Positions 7,821 through 15,862 of a DNA stretch of 33,663 nt are shown here, piece by piece. Made by a program: the position numbers and the translations under genes. The notes beneath the pieces are model-generated. The model was not told the DNA's origin. It did no database searches and saw only the letters and a program-made list of their open reading frames with translations. This DNA comes from Acidobacteriaceae bacterium (GTDB taxonomy: Bacteria; Acidobacteriota; Terriglobia; Terriglobales; Acidobacteriaceae): the NCBI GenBank assembly GCA_027323885.1, contig DAHVZT010000119.1:1-33663 (forward strand), read 5' to 3'. Position 1 is the stretch's first letter, and each line of letters starts with the position of its first letter.

Positions 7821-8894
7821 TCAGGCATGTAAAGTGCCGCGAAATTGCGAGGGAGAAATTCCAAAGGTTTTCCGGAACATTGTCGCGAAATACTGGCTCG
7901 ATCCAAACCCGCAGGCCAGCGCAATCTCGGTTATTGTCATTTCGGCTTTCTCGCGCAGCAGGATAGCTGCGTATTCCAGCCGAATCTGGGCCAGATAGTG
8001 AAGTGGCGGCTGATTCGTCAGCTCCTTGACATAGCGGACAAACTGCGTCGCCTTGAGTCCGCATTCGGCTGCCATGGAGTCCACTGACCAGGGAATGGCC
8101 AGGCGGCCGGGACGGTCCACCAACTCACTCAAGAAGGCGTTCACGGTCTGCCGCGATCCGGCGGAGAATTCCCTTGCCCTGCTCCGGTCCGACTCAAATA
8201 CCTCCAGCAGCGACAGCAATATGTCGTTGATGTTGATCGCGAGCCGCGAAATATGCGCAGCGTTACCGCCTCGTTCCACGGCGTGGGAAATCTCCTGAAA
8301 GCAGTGGCGCATCTCCGGAGTCGCCCGCCGGGCAGGCTGTCCAACTTCCTGCAGATGTGTTTGGAGCTGTCCCAGTTCGCGCTGGCTCAGAAGCAACCAT
8401 TTCGGCCAGACCCAGGAATGTGTTGGGCCGCGAACCCCCACATCCAGAATGAGCCAGTGAAAGCGGTTTGGTCCAACGTTGGGCCTGCCCACTCGATGTA
8501 ACTGCCACGGCCGCGTCACCGTAACATCGCCGGGGTGCAAAGTGAATTCCCTGCCGTCCGTGGCAAAATCGACCAATCCGCTCTCAAGAAAGCCGATCTC
8601 GATGCCTTCATTGCGATGCCACGGCAGGCCCCATTCCTGTTGGCGCTGTGCATCCCAATGGCCGATACTCGAAACCCCGGGCAGCACATCCGGACCGAGC
8701 CTGCATCCTGGATAATGCCCGCGCGCCAGCGCTGCGAACTTCAGCCGAGCCGACGATACAGCTTTGATCAGCGGATCGCAGGCGTCTGCCCTGTAGCGAT
8801 GCGCCGGACCTTGAAATACGGGCACAAAACCACTGTGGGCTGCGATTTGCCGAGCTGAATTCATTGGCACCGTACCAAATCGATTATCTGCCAT
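7821..8894 (-). CDS. AraC-family transcriptional regulator with cupin sensor domain
   Basis: A ~357-residue regulator. The N-terminal half has a cupin-like ligand pocket (GIEIGFLESGLVDFATDGRE then LHPGDVTVTRPWQLHRVG). The C-terminus has two helix-turn-helix units, the second clear in MTITEIALACGFGSSQYFATMF followed by the Phe-Gly-x-Ser-Pro segment (FGISPSQFRG). Such proteins sense sugars or sugar derivatives and activate nearby catabolic genes. It lies between the quinoprotein cassette (convergent) and the hexulose-phosphate-synthase-like gene (same strand, about 250 nt upstream), so it probably controls one or both. The start is uncertain: ATG at 8894, ATG at 8864 and TTG at 8948 are all in frame and none has a strong ribosome binding site. 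Confidence 0.85.
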   Translation of the reverse strand: MADNRFGTVPMNSARQIAAHSGFVPVFQGPAHRYRADACDPLIKAVSSARLKFAALARGHYPGCRLGPDVLPGVSSIGHWDAQRQQEWGLPWHRNEGIEIGFLESGLVDFATDGREFTLHPGDVTVTRPWQLHRVGRPNVGPNRFHWLILDVGVRGPTHSWVWPKWLLLSQRELGQLQTHLQEVGQPARRATPEMRHCFQEISHAVERGGNAAHISRLAININDILLSLLEVFESDRSRAREFSAGSRQTVNAFLSELVDRPGRLAIPWSVDSMAAECGLKATQFVRYVKELTNQPPLHYLAQIRLEYAAILLREKAEMTITEIALACGFGSSQYFATMFRKTFGISPSQFRGTLHA

Positions 8895-9148
8895 GGTACA
8901 TCCACGCAGGCCGCGCAGGAGGCGAACCGGATCAGGTAATCGCCGCAAGGTGTTCTCGGCATAGATTGTGCCGGCGCTGGCCCGGTGTTGCCCTCAGAGA
9001 TCGGCCGGATTCCTGGAAGTATTGTCCTGACCCGAGCGTTTCCTCTTGAGATGACTGCCTCCTGCAAAGCGATCTGCTCATCTTGTCAACGAAATGCTGA
9101 CGCTTTGTGGCCGACCGCAATTTTGTTGCTATTTGGATATCTGGTGAA

Positions 9149-9916
9149 TCAGCAGCGGTACGCATGGACTCTGTCGCAAACCATCCGCAATACGCTTTCA
9201 ATATTTTCAGGCGCGGTTTTGAAAGAATCGGCATCGATGGTGAGGGGAGCACCCAGCACAACCAGAGGCGCCCCAAGCCTGGGCGCGCTTATTGCCTGTT
9301 CAATCGAAAGGCCGCCAACTGCCTGCACAGGCACCCGCACGGCCGCCACGACTTCCTCCAGCTGGTCCAGCGGACTGGGGCATCCCTTACCCGCGGCCTG
9401 CAGACCGCGACGTTGATCGTATCCGATATGATGGATGACGAAATCACAGCCGAAATCTTCCAGTCTTTTTGCAGCCTCTACCATGTTCTCCGCCGCCAGG
9501 TTATCTCCCATAACCTTCAGTCCGAAATCCTTGCCGGCCTTCACCACCATCTTGATTGTCTCCGGATGTGCGCGCTCCATTACAACGACGTGAGTTGCCC
9601 CCGCTTTGGCCATCATTTGGGCTTCCAGCCAACCGCCGTCCATGGTTTTCAGGTCGGCGACAATCGGGACCGATGGAAACTCGGAGCGCAGTGCGCGGAT
9701 ACCGTTCATTCCTTCAGCGAGGATGAGAGGCGTCCCTGCTTCCAGCCAGTCAACTCCTGAGCGCATCGCAATACGCGCGGTTTCGACAGCTTCATCGATC
9801 GACGTGAGGTCTAACGAAATTTGCACAATGGTGTTCATGATGAGTTCGCCATGCCTTGACCTTTTTTCGCCCTCATCTCTGTCGTACTGGCAGCCCCGGT
9901 GTGAAGCCTGCCCCAT
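9149..9916 (-). CDS. 3-hexulose-6-phosphate synthase / keto-gulonate-6-P decarboxylase family protein
   Basis: A TIM-barrel lyase of the orotidine-5'-phosphate decarboxylase superfamily, HPS/KGPDC branch. The core starts at codon 27 (MNTIVQISLDLT). It shows GVDWLEAGTPLI...EG, the catalytic DxKxxD array in ADLKTMDGG, CDFVIHHIGYDQR and QAVGGLS. HPS condenses formaldehyde with ribulose 5-phosphate; KGPDC decarboxylates 3-keto-L-gulonate 6-phosphate. The sequence does not separate the two, and no phosphohexuloisomerase gene is adjacent. The start is ambiguous: ATG at 9916 has a strong GGAAGGAGG but adds a hydrophilic 26-residue extension, while ATG at 9838 gives the usual family length with no clear ribosome binding site. 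The gene is divergent from ridA and probably regulated by the downstream AraC gene. Confidence 0.8.
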   Translation of the reverse strand: MGQASHRGCQYDRDEGEKRSRHGELIMNTIVQISLDLTSIDEAVETARIAMRSGVDWLEAGTPLILAEGMNGIRALRSEFPSVPIVADLKTMDGGWLEAQMMAKAGATHVVVMERAHPETIKMVVKAGKDFGLKVMGDNLAAENMVEAAKRLEDFGCDFVIHHIGYDQRRGLQAAGKGCPSPLDQLEEVVAAVRVPVQAVGGLSIEQAISAPRLGAPLVVLGAPLTIDADSFKTAPENIESVLRMVCDRVHAYRC

Positions 9917-9920
9917 AGTG

Positions 9921-9929
9921 CCTCCTTCC
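9921..9929 (-). promoter_or_regulatory. Strong ribosome binding site supporting the upstream start of the HPS-like gene
   Basis: On the minus strand GGAAGGAGG lies 4 nt before ATG 9916. No comparable site precedes the family-consensus ATG at 9838. Either the protein carries a 26-residue extension or this site drives a short in-frame leader. Confidence 0.5.
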
Positions 9930-10051
9930 ACTCGTGGGAAACGTATGCACCATCCAATGCCGGGACTATACAGCTAGCCATTGATACGAAAAATGAGCGA
10001 AGACGAGATCTCTTATCATTATGGACGATGCCGCAGTATGCGGTCGAGGTT

Positions 10052-10089
10052 CCCAGGGGATCAGTTGCCCAGGGGATCAGTTGCCCAGG
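10052..10089 (+). repeat. Tandem 16-bp direct repeat upstream of the RidA-family gene
   Basis: The unit cccaggggatcagttg occurs at 10052-10067 and again at 10068-10083, followed by a partial third copy (cccagg) to 10089. It lies 74 nt before the start of the RidA-family gene, in the divergent promoter region shared with the HPS-like gene. It could be a repeated operator, for example for the AraC regulator, or a slippage duplication. Confidence 0.85.
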
Positions 10090-10162
10090 CGAGGCCTTGC
10101 CGCGAGCGAGACCTCAGTTCACTTCAAAGCTCGCGCTGTGGCGTTCGAAAGGAACTTATACC

Positions 10163-10537
10163 ATGCGCCAGAATATTTCCGGTTCCTCGCCCTACGAACC
10201 CATCATTGGATTTTCCCGCGCGGTCCGGGTGGGCAACACGGTCCACGTCTCCGGGACGGGGCCCGTGGGTGCCGACGATGCGGACCCAGCCAGCCAGACG
10301 CGCCATGTTCTGGAGATTATCCAAAACGTTCTGGAGCAGGCGGGCGCCAGCCTGAAAGATGTCGTCAGGACACGCATGTACCTGACCCGCGCGGAAGACT
10401 GGGAAGACATTGGCCGTGTACATGGAGAGTTCTTTGGGCCCATCCGCCCCGCATCCACCATGGTCGTCGTGGCGGCGCTGCTTCATCCATCCTGGCGCGT
10501 GGAGATTGAGGCGGAAGCTATAATCGCCAGCGAATGA
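10163..10537 (+). CDS. RidA/YjgF/YER057c/UK114-family protein (non-canonical active site)
   Basis: A 124-residue Rid-family protein, the usual length. It has the family core: GFSRAVRVGNTVHVSGTGPV, TRHVLEIIQNVLEQAGASL, DVVRTRMYLT, FFGPIRPASTMV and the final VEIEAEAIIAS. Canonical RidA hydrolyses reactive imines and enamines using an arginine in the PARS motif. The aligned residues here are PAST, so that arginine is serine, as in several Rid subfamilies of unproved activity. The start is ATG 10163 with AAAGGA at 10148-10153; upstream in-frame codons add only repeat-derived sequence. It lies 30 nt before the creatininase-family gene, so the two are probably co-transcribed. Confidence 0.88.
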   Translation: MRQNISGSSPYEPIIGFSRAVRVGNTVHVSGTGPVGADDADPASQTRHVLEIIQNVLEQAGASLKDVVRTRMYLTRAEDWEDIGRVHGEFFGPIRPASTMVVVAALLHPSWRVEIEAEAIIASE

Positions 10538-10567
10538 ATTTTCACAAATGCGCTGCAAGGAAAATCC

Positions 10568-11494
10568 ATGCGAATGCTGAAGTGTGCTTTGGCCTGCTGT
10601 CTGTTCTCGTCCTCTCTGGTGGCATTTCAACCCGGCCTGAGTCAGACGAGATCCAGTCCTGCGGCCCAGCCCAATGCCCAGACGAAACTCTCTCCCAAGT
10701 GGGAAGAACTCACGGGGCCAGACTTCATCCAGGCCATCCAGCAGGCAAAGGGAGTCTGCCTGCTGCCCTTCGGCATCATCGAAAAACACTCCACGCAGCT
10801 GCCGCTCGGGACCGATCTGATCAACGTACGGTATGCGTCCCTCCACGCGGTCCAACAGGAATATGCCGTGGTTTTCCCGCCGTACTATTTCGGCCAGATT
10901 GCGGAAGCACGTCATCAGCCTGGGACACTCTCCTACCCGGCCCACCTGCAGATGGAACTGCTGCAGGCGACCACGGACGAAATGGGGCGGAACGGCTGCA
11001 AAAAGATCGTGATTGTGAACGGCCACGGCGGAAATGAGAGCTTTCTGCCCTACTTTGCGCAGTCGCAGCTCGACTCGCCGCACGATTACGTCGTCTACGT
11101 CTTCTGGCCGGACACGCGCCACATGGGAACCGGCCGTCCGGCGCAGAAGGACAAAGTCGATATGCATGCGGGAGAATCCGAAACTTCCCACATGATGGTG
11201 GCCCGGCCCGACCTGGTGCACATGAATCGCGCCGGTCAGGAATCCGGCGCGGACCTGAACCGGCTGCATTTGCCAAAGGGCCTTTATACCGGAATCTGGT
11301 GGTATGCCAAGTTTCCTAATCACTATGCCGGGGATGCCAGCACGGCGAATTTGAAGCTTGGACAGTGGGACATGAACGCCTGGGCCGGCAGCATTGCCGA
11401 AGTGATCCGTGCCGTACGCGCCGACCAGACCAGCCTCTCTCTGCAAAGAGAGTTTTACCAGAAATCCAGTCATCCGCTGGATACCAAGCAATAA
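10568..11494 (+). CDS. Exported creatininase-family amidohydrolase
   Basis: A 308-residue protein with a signal peptide (CALACCLFSSSLVAF) followed by a creatininase fold. The metal-binding series matches the family: Glu72 and His74 in IIEKHSTQLPLGTD, Asp83 in the same motif, NGHGGNES at about 151-158 and Glu205 in HAGESETS. Relatives are Zn- or Mn-dependent amidohydrolases acting on creatinine, formamides or lactam-like rings (MftE and FAPy deformylase are in this family). The usual family motif reads EQHGPHLPLGTD, so the pocket-lining residues after the first His differ here. The ATG at 10568 has AAGGAAA upstream. Substrate unknown; the neighbouring RidA-family gene suggests a nitrogen-containing intermediate. 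Confidence 0.85.
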   Translation: MRMLKCALACCLFSSSLVAFQPGLSQTRSSPAAQPNAQTKLSPKWEELTGPDFIQAIQQAKGVCLLPFGIIEKHSTQLPLGTDLINVRYASLHAVQQEYAVVFPPYYFGQIAEARHQPGTLSYPAHLQMELLQATTDEMGRNGCKKIVIVNGHGGNESFLPYFAQSQLDSPHDYVVYVFWPDTRHMGTGRPAQKDKVDMHAGESETSHMMVARPDLVHMNRAGQESGADLNRLHLPKGLYTGIWWYAKFPNHYAGDASTANLKLGQWDMNAWAGSIAEVIRAVRADQTSLSLQREFYQKSSHPLDTKQ

Positions 11495-11562
11495 GCCAAC
11501 GCGCGAATGGATTCACCAGAATAGGGTCGCCATGGCACACCGTGGCCCCCCTGGAGCGAGCG

Positions 11563-11602
11563 GCAGCAAACCGTTGTGGAACCGTTCCGACCCGTTTGCT
11601 GC
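11563..11602 (+). terminator. Long hairpin downstream of the creatininase-family gene
   Basis: GCAGCAAAC at 11563-11571 pairs with GTTTGCTGC at 11594-11602, enclosing a second stem (GGAAC / GTTCC). No U-run follows directly; an A-rich stretch begins about 20 nt later. It may be a terminator or an mRNA 3' stabiliser. The rest of this 254-nt gap before the next gene shows nothing else I can name. Confidence 0.4.
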
Positions 11603-11748
11603 TGCCAAGCTGACCCTGTGCAAAGAAAAAAAACAAAAATGATGGAATTTGCTGTTGAATAGGAACAGCCAAACCGATGCAGCATAAAGAGACGCGTCAG
11701 GTGTGACAGTAAAGACGGGAAACTTGTGTCCTGTCTGCTGAAGAATGT

Positions 11749-14700
11749 ATGGCAACTTCTGCCGGACAATCCGAGCACGTCACCCCGACATTCGCATCCA
11801 CGCCGGAGCGAATGCGCCAACTCATCGACTCTTTTTACTCCGGGTACTACGCCATTCTTCGCGAAAAAAAGGACGACCCGTTACTGCCCGGCGATCACTC
11901 GCAAGAAGCGGTTCGCGAACTTAGAAGTTTCCAGAAAAGTTATCTGATCGCTCTGCTGGGCACGGAGATGACCGAAACACTCTGGCGGCAAAGAGCCGAA
12001 CAGATGGTGCGGTTGCAGCTTGGCCATGGCTTTTCTCTTGATCGGCTGACCGAACACCACCGGTTGTTTCTCCAACACGTAGTTTCCTGCCTGAATTCGC
12101 AGGCGTCCAGTCCCGCCGAAAACGCGGAGACTAGTCTGTGGATCACGGATCGGCTCCTGCAGGACTTGTCGTTGCAGAGCGCTTTGTACTCCGCGGCACT
12201 GGAAGCCCGCCAGCAACTGAGCGAATTGCCCTCGCGGCTCGACAATTTGCTGCTGACAGTTCCTACGGTTGCCGCGCTTTATTCCCGCCTCACGGAACTC
12301 CTTCTTCAGGTTCCAGGCATCGCAGGCATATGGTTGGGAAGTCCCGATGAGCAGGACGTTCTCCACTACCATTTCACGGCAGGAGAAGGCGTAGCGGAAT
12401 ATTTGTCTGGAGGTCCCATCTCGATCCGCGACTATCCGGACAATCCCATCGCGGTAGCCTGCTCCACGGCGCAGCCGCAGTTTTGTGCGGACTGGACGGA
12501 CCCCACAGTTTTCCGCAGCCGGTTCTGGCGCGAACGCGGCGTCCGTTTCGGCTGGCGATCCTCGTGCGCCATCCCGGTACTGACGAACAGCAACCACAAG
12601 GATGTTCTGACCCTTTACAGCAAACAGGTCAACTTCTTTGCGGAGGAGGGCATCCATCGCCTGATCCTTCATCTCCATGGCCTGCTCGGTTTCGCGCTGG
12701 AACGCCTTCGACTGATGGAATCGCTTGAGCAACAGCAGCAGACGCTCACACTCTACAAGGCGGCAATGGACGCTTGCAGCAATGGCATCACCATTGCCGA
12801 GGCGACGGCCGGGGAGCATTCCATTTGCTACGTAAACCCCGCGTTTGAACGCATCACCGGCTACACCGCCAGCGAAATTCTAGGGCAGAGTGGATCGCTG
12901 CTGCTCGGGGAAGATCGTACGCAGCCGCAGCTCGAGCTTTTGCGCGAAGCGCAGAAAAATGGAAAGGCGTGCACGGTCGAGCTAAAGAACCATCGCAAGG
13001 ACGGCAGGGTTTTTTGGAATTCCCTCGGAATGGCGCCTGTACAGGACAACTCCGGCAAAGTGACCCACTTCATCGGAATTCAGAATGACATCACCGAGCT
13101 GAAGACCTCGAATGCAAGCTTCGTTCGCGCCAATACCTTGTACCGGGCGCTCATGGGCACGGCGGAGCTGGTAATTCGCGCCAAAAGCGAACGAGAACTG
13201 CTGGACGAGTTTTGCCGCATGCTGGTGGAAAGCGGACTCTTTCGCCATGTATGGATCGGCAGGCCGAACAACGTCGGGGAGATCGAGGTGCTTTCGCTGT
13301 TCAGCAATCTTCACTCGACCGAATATTGGTACCGCCCCAACGTACACACAGACGATGAGGACCGGATCATGAGTGTGCGGGCGTGGCGGCGCTCCGCCCT
13401 GCAGTACAGCAATGATCGAATCGCGGAACCGGAGTATCCTCTGATCCATGACTTCTGTCGAAGGTATGGGCTGCACGCAACAGCCGTCGTTCCGCTCTAC
13501 AGGGACGGGGACATTTGGGCGCTGCTCACGCTGATTTCGGATGAGAAAAACATCTTCAGCCCGGAGCTGGTAGAACTTCTGGAGCGTATCGGAAGGCTGC
13601 TGGGCCATGGCATCGATCTGCTCGATCTACGAGCGATCCTGGAGGACGAGCGCCAGCACCAGGCGTGGCTGGCACGTCATGACGCGTTGACTGACATTCT
13701 GAACCGGAGAGGATTGACCGAGAGACTGGACGATGCCCTGGCGCGCGCCCGGCGCCATAAGCGGATGCTGGCCGTCGCCGTAATGGACCTGGACAGCTTT
13801 AAGGTGGTGAATGATCTGCATGGCCATCCGGTGGGCGATCTTCTCCTGCGCACGGTGGCGGAACGGCTGCAGACGACCCTGCGCCAGACCGACGCTGTGG
13901 GCCGTCTCGGCGGAGACGAGTTCGTCCTGATTCTGGAAGATCTCGAGCAGGAAGGAGACCTTGCCGTAACGCTGTCGCGCGTGCTCGCCGCGGTGCAGAA
14001 CCCCATTCATCTGACAAATGGACGCACCCTTTCCGTCCGTTGCAGCATTGGCGTGACCATGTTCCCGCAGGACGATTCTCCGCCCGAACGCCTGCTGCGC
14101 CACGCCGACCGGGCGCTCTACACGTTGAAGGAAAACAAGGGCGAATCCGCGCAGCGATGGATGCTTTTCCAGGCGGATGCGGACGAGAAAAAGATCGTTC
14201 ACCAGAAAACCGTCGTTTCTTTGTTCCGCGCCGGTATGGTCCGCCTCCACTACCAGCCGATCATTGACCTGCAGACCGGCCGTGTCACTGGCGTGGAAGC
14301 CCTGACACGGATCGTGGACAAGGACAACGAACTCTTGTTCCCATCGGATTTTCTGCCGGAGCTGAGCGCTGCGGACCTGGTTTCGCTGACCAGCATGGTG
14401 CTGTCGCAAAGCGTCAAAGATCTGCGGCGCGCCGACAGCGCCGGCCATGTTTTGAACGTCGGCATCAACTTTGAACCCTCAACCCTGGCCGACGCCAAAG
14501 CAATGTCGCATCTGCGCCGGGAGATTGCCGACAGCGGTCTCGAACCGTCGCGCATTGTCCTCGAATTTCTGGAGCGGGCCGATACCTTGTCCGTGGCAGG
14601 GTCCCAGCAGGCATTACGGGATCTGAAAACCTGCGGAGCACGCATCGCTCTTGACGATGTCGGCAGCGCCTACTCCTCACTGCTCCGCGTCAAGGAGCTG

Positions 14701-15291
14701 CCGGTCGACATTATCAAGCTGGACCGTTCATTTCTCAGCGGTCTGGAGCACCACCCCAAGGAGCTTCGCTTTTTGATGAACATGGCGCATCTGGCCAAAG
14801 CTCTGGGACTGGAGTTGGTTGCGGAAGGCGTCGAAAGCCCGTCGTCGGCTGACGCCCTGGCAGCGCTCGGCGTCCATTACGCGCAGGGATATTGGATCGG
14901 GCGTCCGATGCCGATCGAAGAATTGCTGCTGTGGTTGGAACGGCATGTTCCCGCGGCCTGGACACATCCCACCTCCACCCTGGGCGAAGTCGCGCTCCAG
15001 TTAAGAAACTTGGACGCAACCGGAAGAATTATGGAGCAGCGCCCGTCGTTTCTGCAGCATCTGGTGTCTGGAAACGCGGAACTGGATGAGAACGCGAACA
15101 CCCGGATTCTCGAGAGGCCCGCGGTGGGCGGCAAGTTGGCGCGAGCCTACGAAAAATGGCATGCAACCATGGCGGAGCTTGCGGCGCAACCGGAAGGACA
15201 TGCCAGGACACGAGCTTTTCAGGCTGCCCGCACCGTGTATGAAGAAGAAATGTTCGAGGCGGCGCTGGCGGCTGAGATGTATCCGGAATGA
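11749..15291 (+). CDS. GAF-PAS-GAF-GGDEF-EAL cyclic di-GMP signalling protein
   Basis: A 1180-residue, apparently soluble c-di-GMP hybrid. Residues 1-150 are helical and weakly resemble the sensor globin of globin-coupled sensors, without an obvious proximal His. A GAF-like domain follows (about 165-320), then PAS (about 340-455; AFERITGYTASEILG), a second GAF-like domain (about 470-625), GGDEF (about 635-795), EAL (about 820-1065) and a ~110-residue helical tail. The diguanylate cyclase motif GGDEF is intact near 721, with an RxxD inhibitory site (RQTD) five residues before it. The phosphodiesterase half keeps EAL near 849, the Asn of NVGINFEP, the Glu of VLEFLER, DD in ALDDVGSAYSS, Lys in IIKLDRSF and QGYWIGRP. 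Both activities look possible. The start is ATG 11749 with a weak upstream GAAG. It appears to be a single-gene unit. Confidence 0.9.
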   Translation: MATSAGQSEHVTPTFASTPERMRQLIDSFYSGYYAILREKKDDPLLPGDHSQEAVRELRSFQKSYLIALLGTEMTETLWRQRAEQMVRLQLGHGFSLDRLTEHHRLFLQHVVSCLNSQASSPAENAETSLWITDRLLQDLSLQSALYSAALEARQQLSELPSRLDNLLLTVPTVAALYSRLTELLLQVPGIAGIWLGSPDEQDVLHYHFTAGEGVAEYLSGGPISIRDYPDNPIAVACSTAQPQFCADWTDPTVFRSRFWRERGVRFGWRSSCAIPVLTNSNHKDVLTLYSKQVNFFAEEGIHRLILHLHGLLGFALERLRLMESLEQQQQTLTLYKAAMDACSNGITIAEATAGEHSICYVNPAFERITGYTASEILGQSGSLLLGEDRTQPQLELLREAQKNGKACTVELKNHRKDGRVFWNSLGMAPVQDNSGKVTHFIGIQNDITELKTSNASFVRANTLYRALMGTAELVIRAKSERELLDEFCRMLVESGLFRHVWIGRPNNVGEIEVLSLFSNLHSTEYWYRPNVHTDDEDRIMSVRAWRRSALQYSNDRIAEPEYPLIHDFCRRYGLHATAVVPLYRDGDIWALLTLISDEKNIFSPELVELLERIGRLLGHGIDLLDLRAILEDERQHQAWLARHDALTDILNRRGLTERLDDALARARRHKRMLAVAVMDLDSFKVVNDLHGHPVGDLLLRTVAERLQTTLRQTDAVGRLGGDEFVLILEDLEQEGDLAVTLSRVLAAVQNPIHLTNGRTLSVRCSIGVTMFPQDDSPPERLLRHADRALYTLKENKGESAQRWMLFQADADEKKIVHQKTVVSLFRAGMVRLHYQPIIDLQTGRVTGVEALTRIVDKDNELLFPSDFLPELSAADLVSLTSMVLSQSVKDLRRADSAGHVLNVGINFEPSTLADAKAMSHLRREIADSGLEPSRIVLEFLERADTLSVAGSQQALRDLKTCGARIALDDVGSAYSSLLRVKELPVDIIKLDRSFLSGLEHHPKELRFLMNMAHLAKALGLELVAEGVESPSSADALAALGVHYAQGYWIGRPMPIEELLLWLERHVPAAWTHPTSTLGEVALQLRNLDATGRIMEQRPSFLQHLVSGNAELDENANTRILERPAVGGKLARAYEKWHATMAELAAQPEGHARTRAFQAARTVYEEEMFEAALAAEMYPE

Positions 15292-15334
15292 TCCAGGTTC
15301 GCGAGGGATCCACTGCTTTCATTAAACTCCAGCC

Positions 15335-15811
15335 ATGTTCGCGATGAATCCCCAGGACGACAGCCTGGACATCCAGTGGATGAATGCCGCGATTTGCCAG
15401 GCCATGCTGGCAGAGCGTGCAGGCGAGGTGCCGGTCGGCGCGGTCGTCGTCGACCCATACGGAAAGCCAGTAGGCCAAGGGCAGAATCGCGTAATCCGCG
15501 AGAATGACCCCACCGCCCATGCCGAAGTGGTTGCTCTGCGCGCTGCCGGGCAGGCGCTCAAAAATTACCGCCTGGAACACTGCCGGATTTACGTGACCCT
15601 GGAACCTTGTGCGATGTGCGCTGGAGCGATGATTCACGCCAGAATTGCGCATCTCATTTTCGGCGCGCTCGATCCCAAAGCGGGGGCGGCTGGCAGTGTC
15701 CTGCAGGTGTTGAATCACCCCGGACTGAACCACCGGATGCAGGTGACGGGGAATGTCCTGGGCGAAGAGTGCGGCAGCCTGCTGCGAAAATTTTTTCAGG
15801 CCAGGCGTTGA
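15335..15811 (+). CDS. tadA: tRNA-specific adenosine deaminase TadA
   Basis: A 158-residue zinc deaminase that converts A34 to inosine in the tRNA-Arg(ACG) anticodon. The active site is complete: His62 and the proton-shuttle Glu64 in TAHAEVVAL, and Cys92 and Cys95 in PCAMCAGAM. The length and the segment GALDPKAGAAGSV...LNH are typical for bacterial TadA. The start could be ATG 15335 or ATG 15344. It stands between the cyclic di-GMP gene and the convergent DNA ligase gene with short gaps. Confidence 0.93.
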   Translation: MFAMNPQDDSLDIQWMNAAICQAMLAERAGEVPVGAVVVDPYGKPVGQGQNRVIRENDPTAHAEVVALRAAGQALKNYRLEHCRIYVTLEPCAMCAGAMIHARIAHLIFGALDPKAGAAGSVLQVLNHPGLNHRMQVTGNVLGEECGSLLRKFFQARR

Positions 15812-15862
15812 TCATCGTGGCTGGTGTTTCCCTGTTCGCTCTATGCCTTGCGCGAAATAGCT

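Noticed and set aside
10124-11491. 455-codon minus-strand open frame
   Set aside because: Antisense to the RidA and creatininase-family genes, whose catalytic motifs are clear on the plus strand.
11495-11748. c-di-GMP (GEMM) riboswitch before the GGDEF-EAL gene
   Set aside because: I looked for the conserved GEMM core and found no matching arrangement of segments; only a long simple hairpin is present.
12770-13100. LOV photosensor in the PAS domain of the c-di-GMP protein
   Set aside because: The flavin-binding Cys motif is absent; the aligned stretch reads GQSGSLLLGED.
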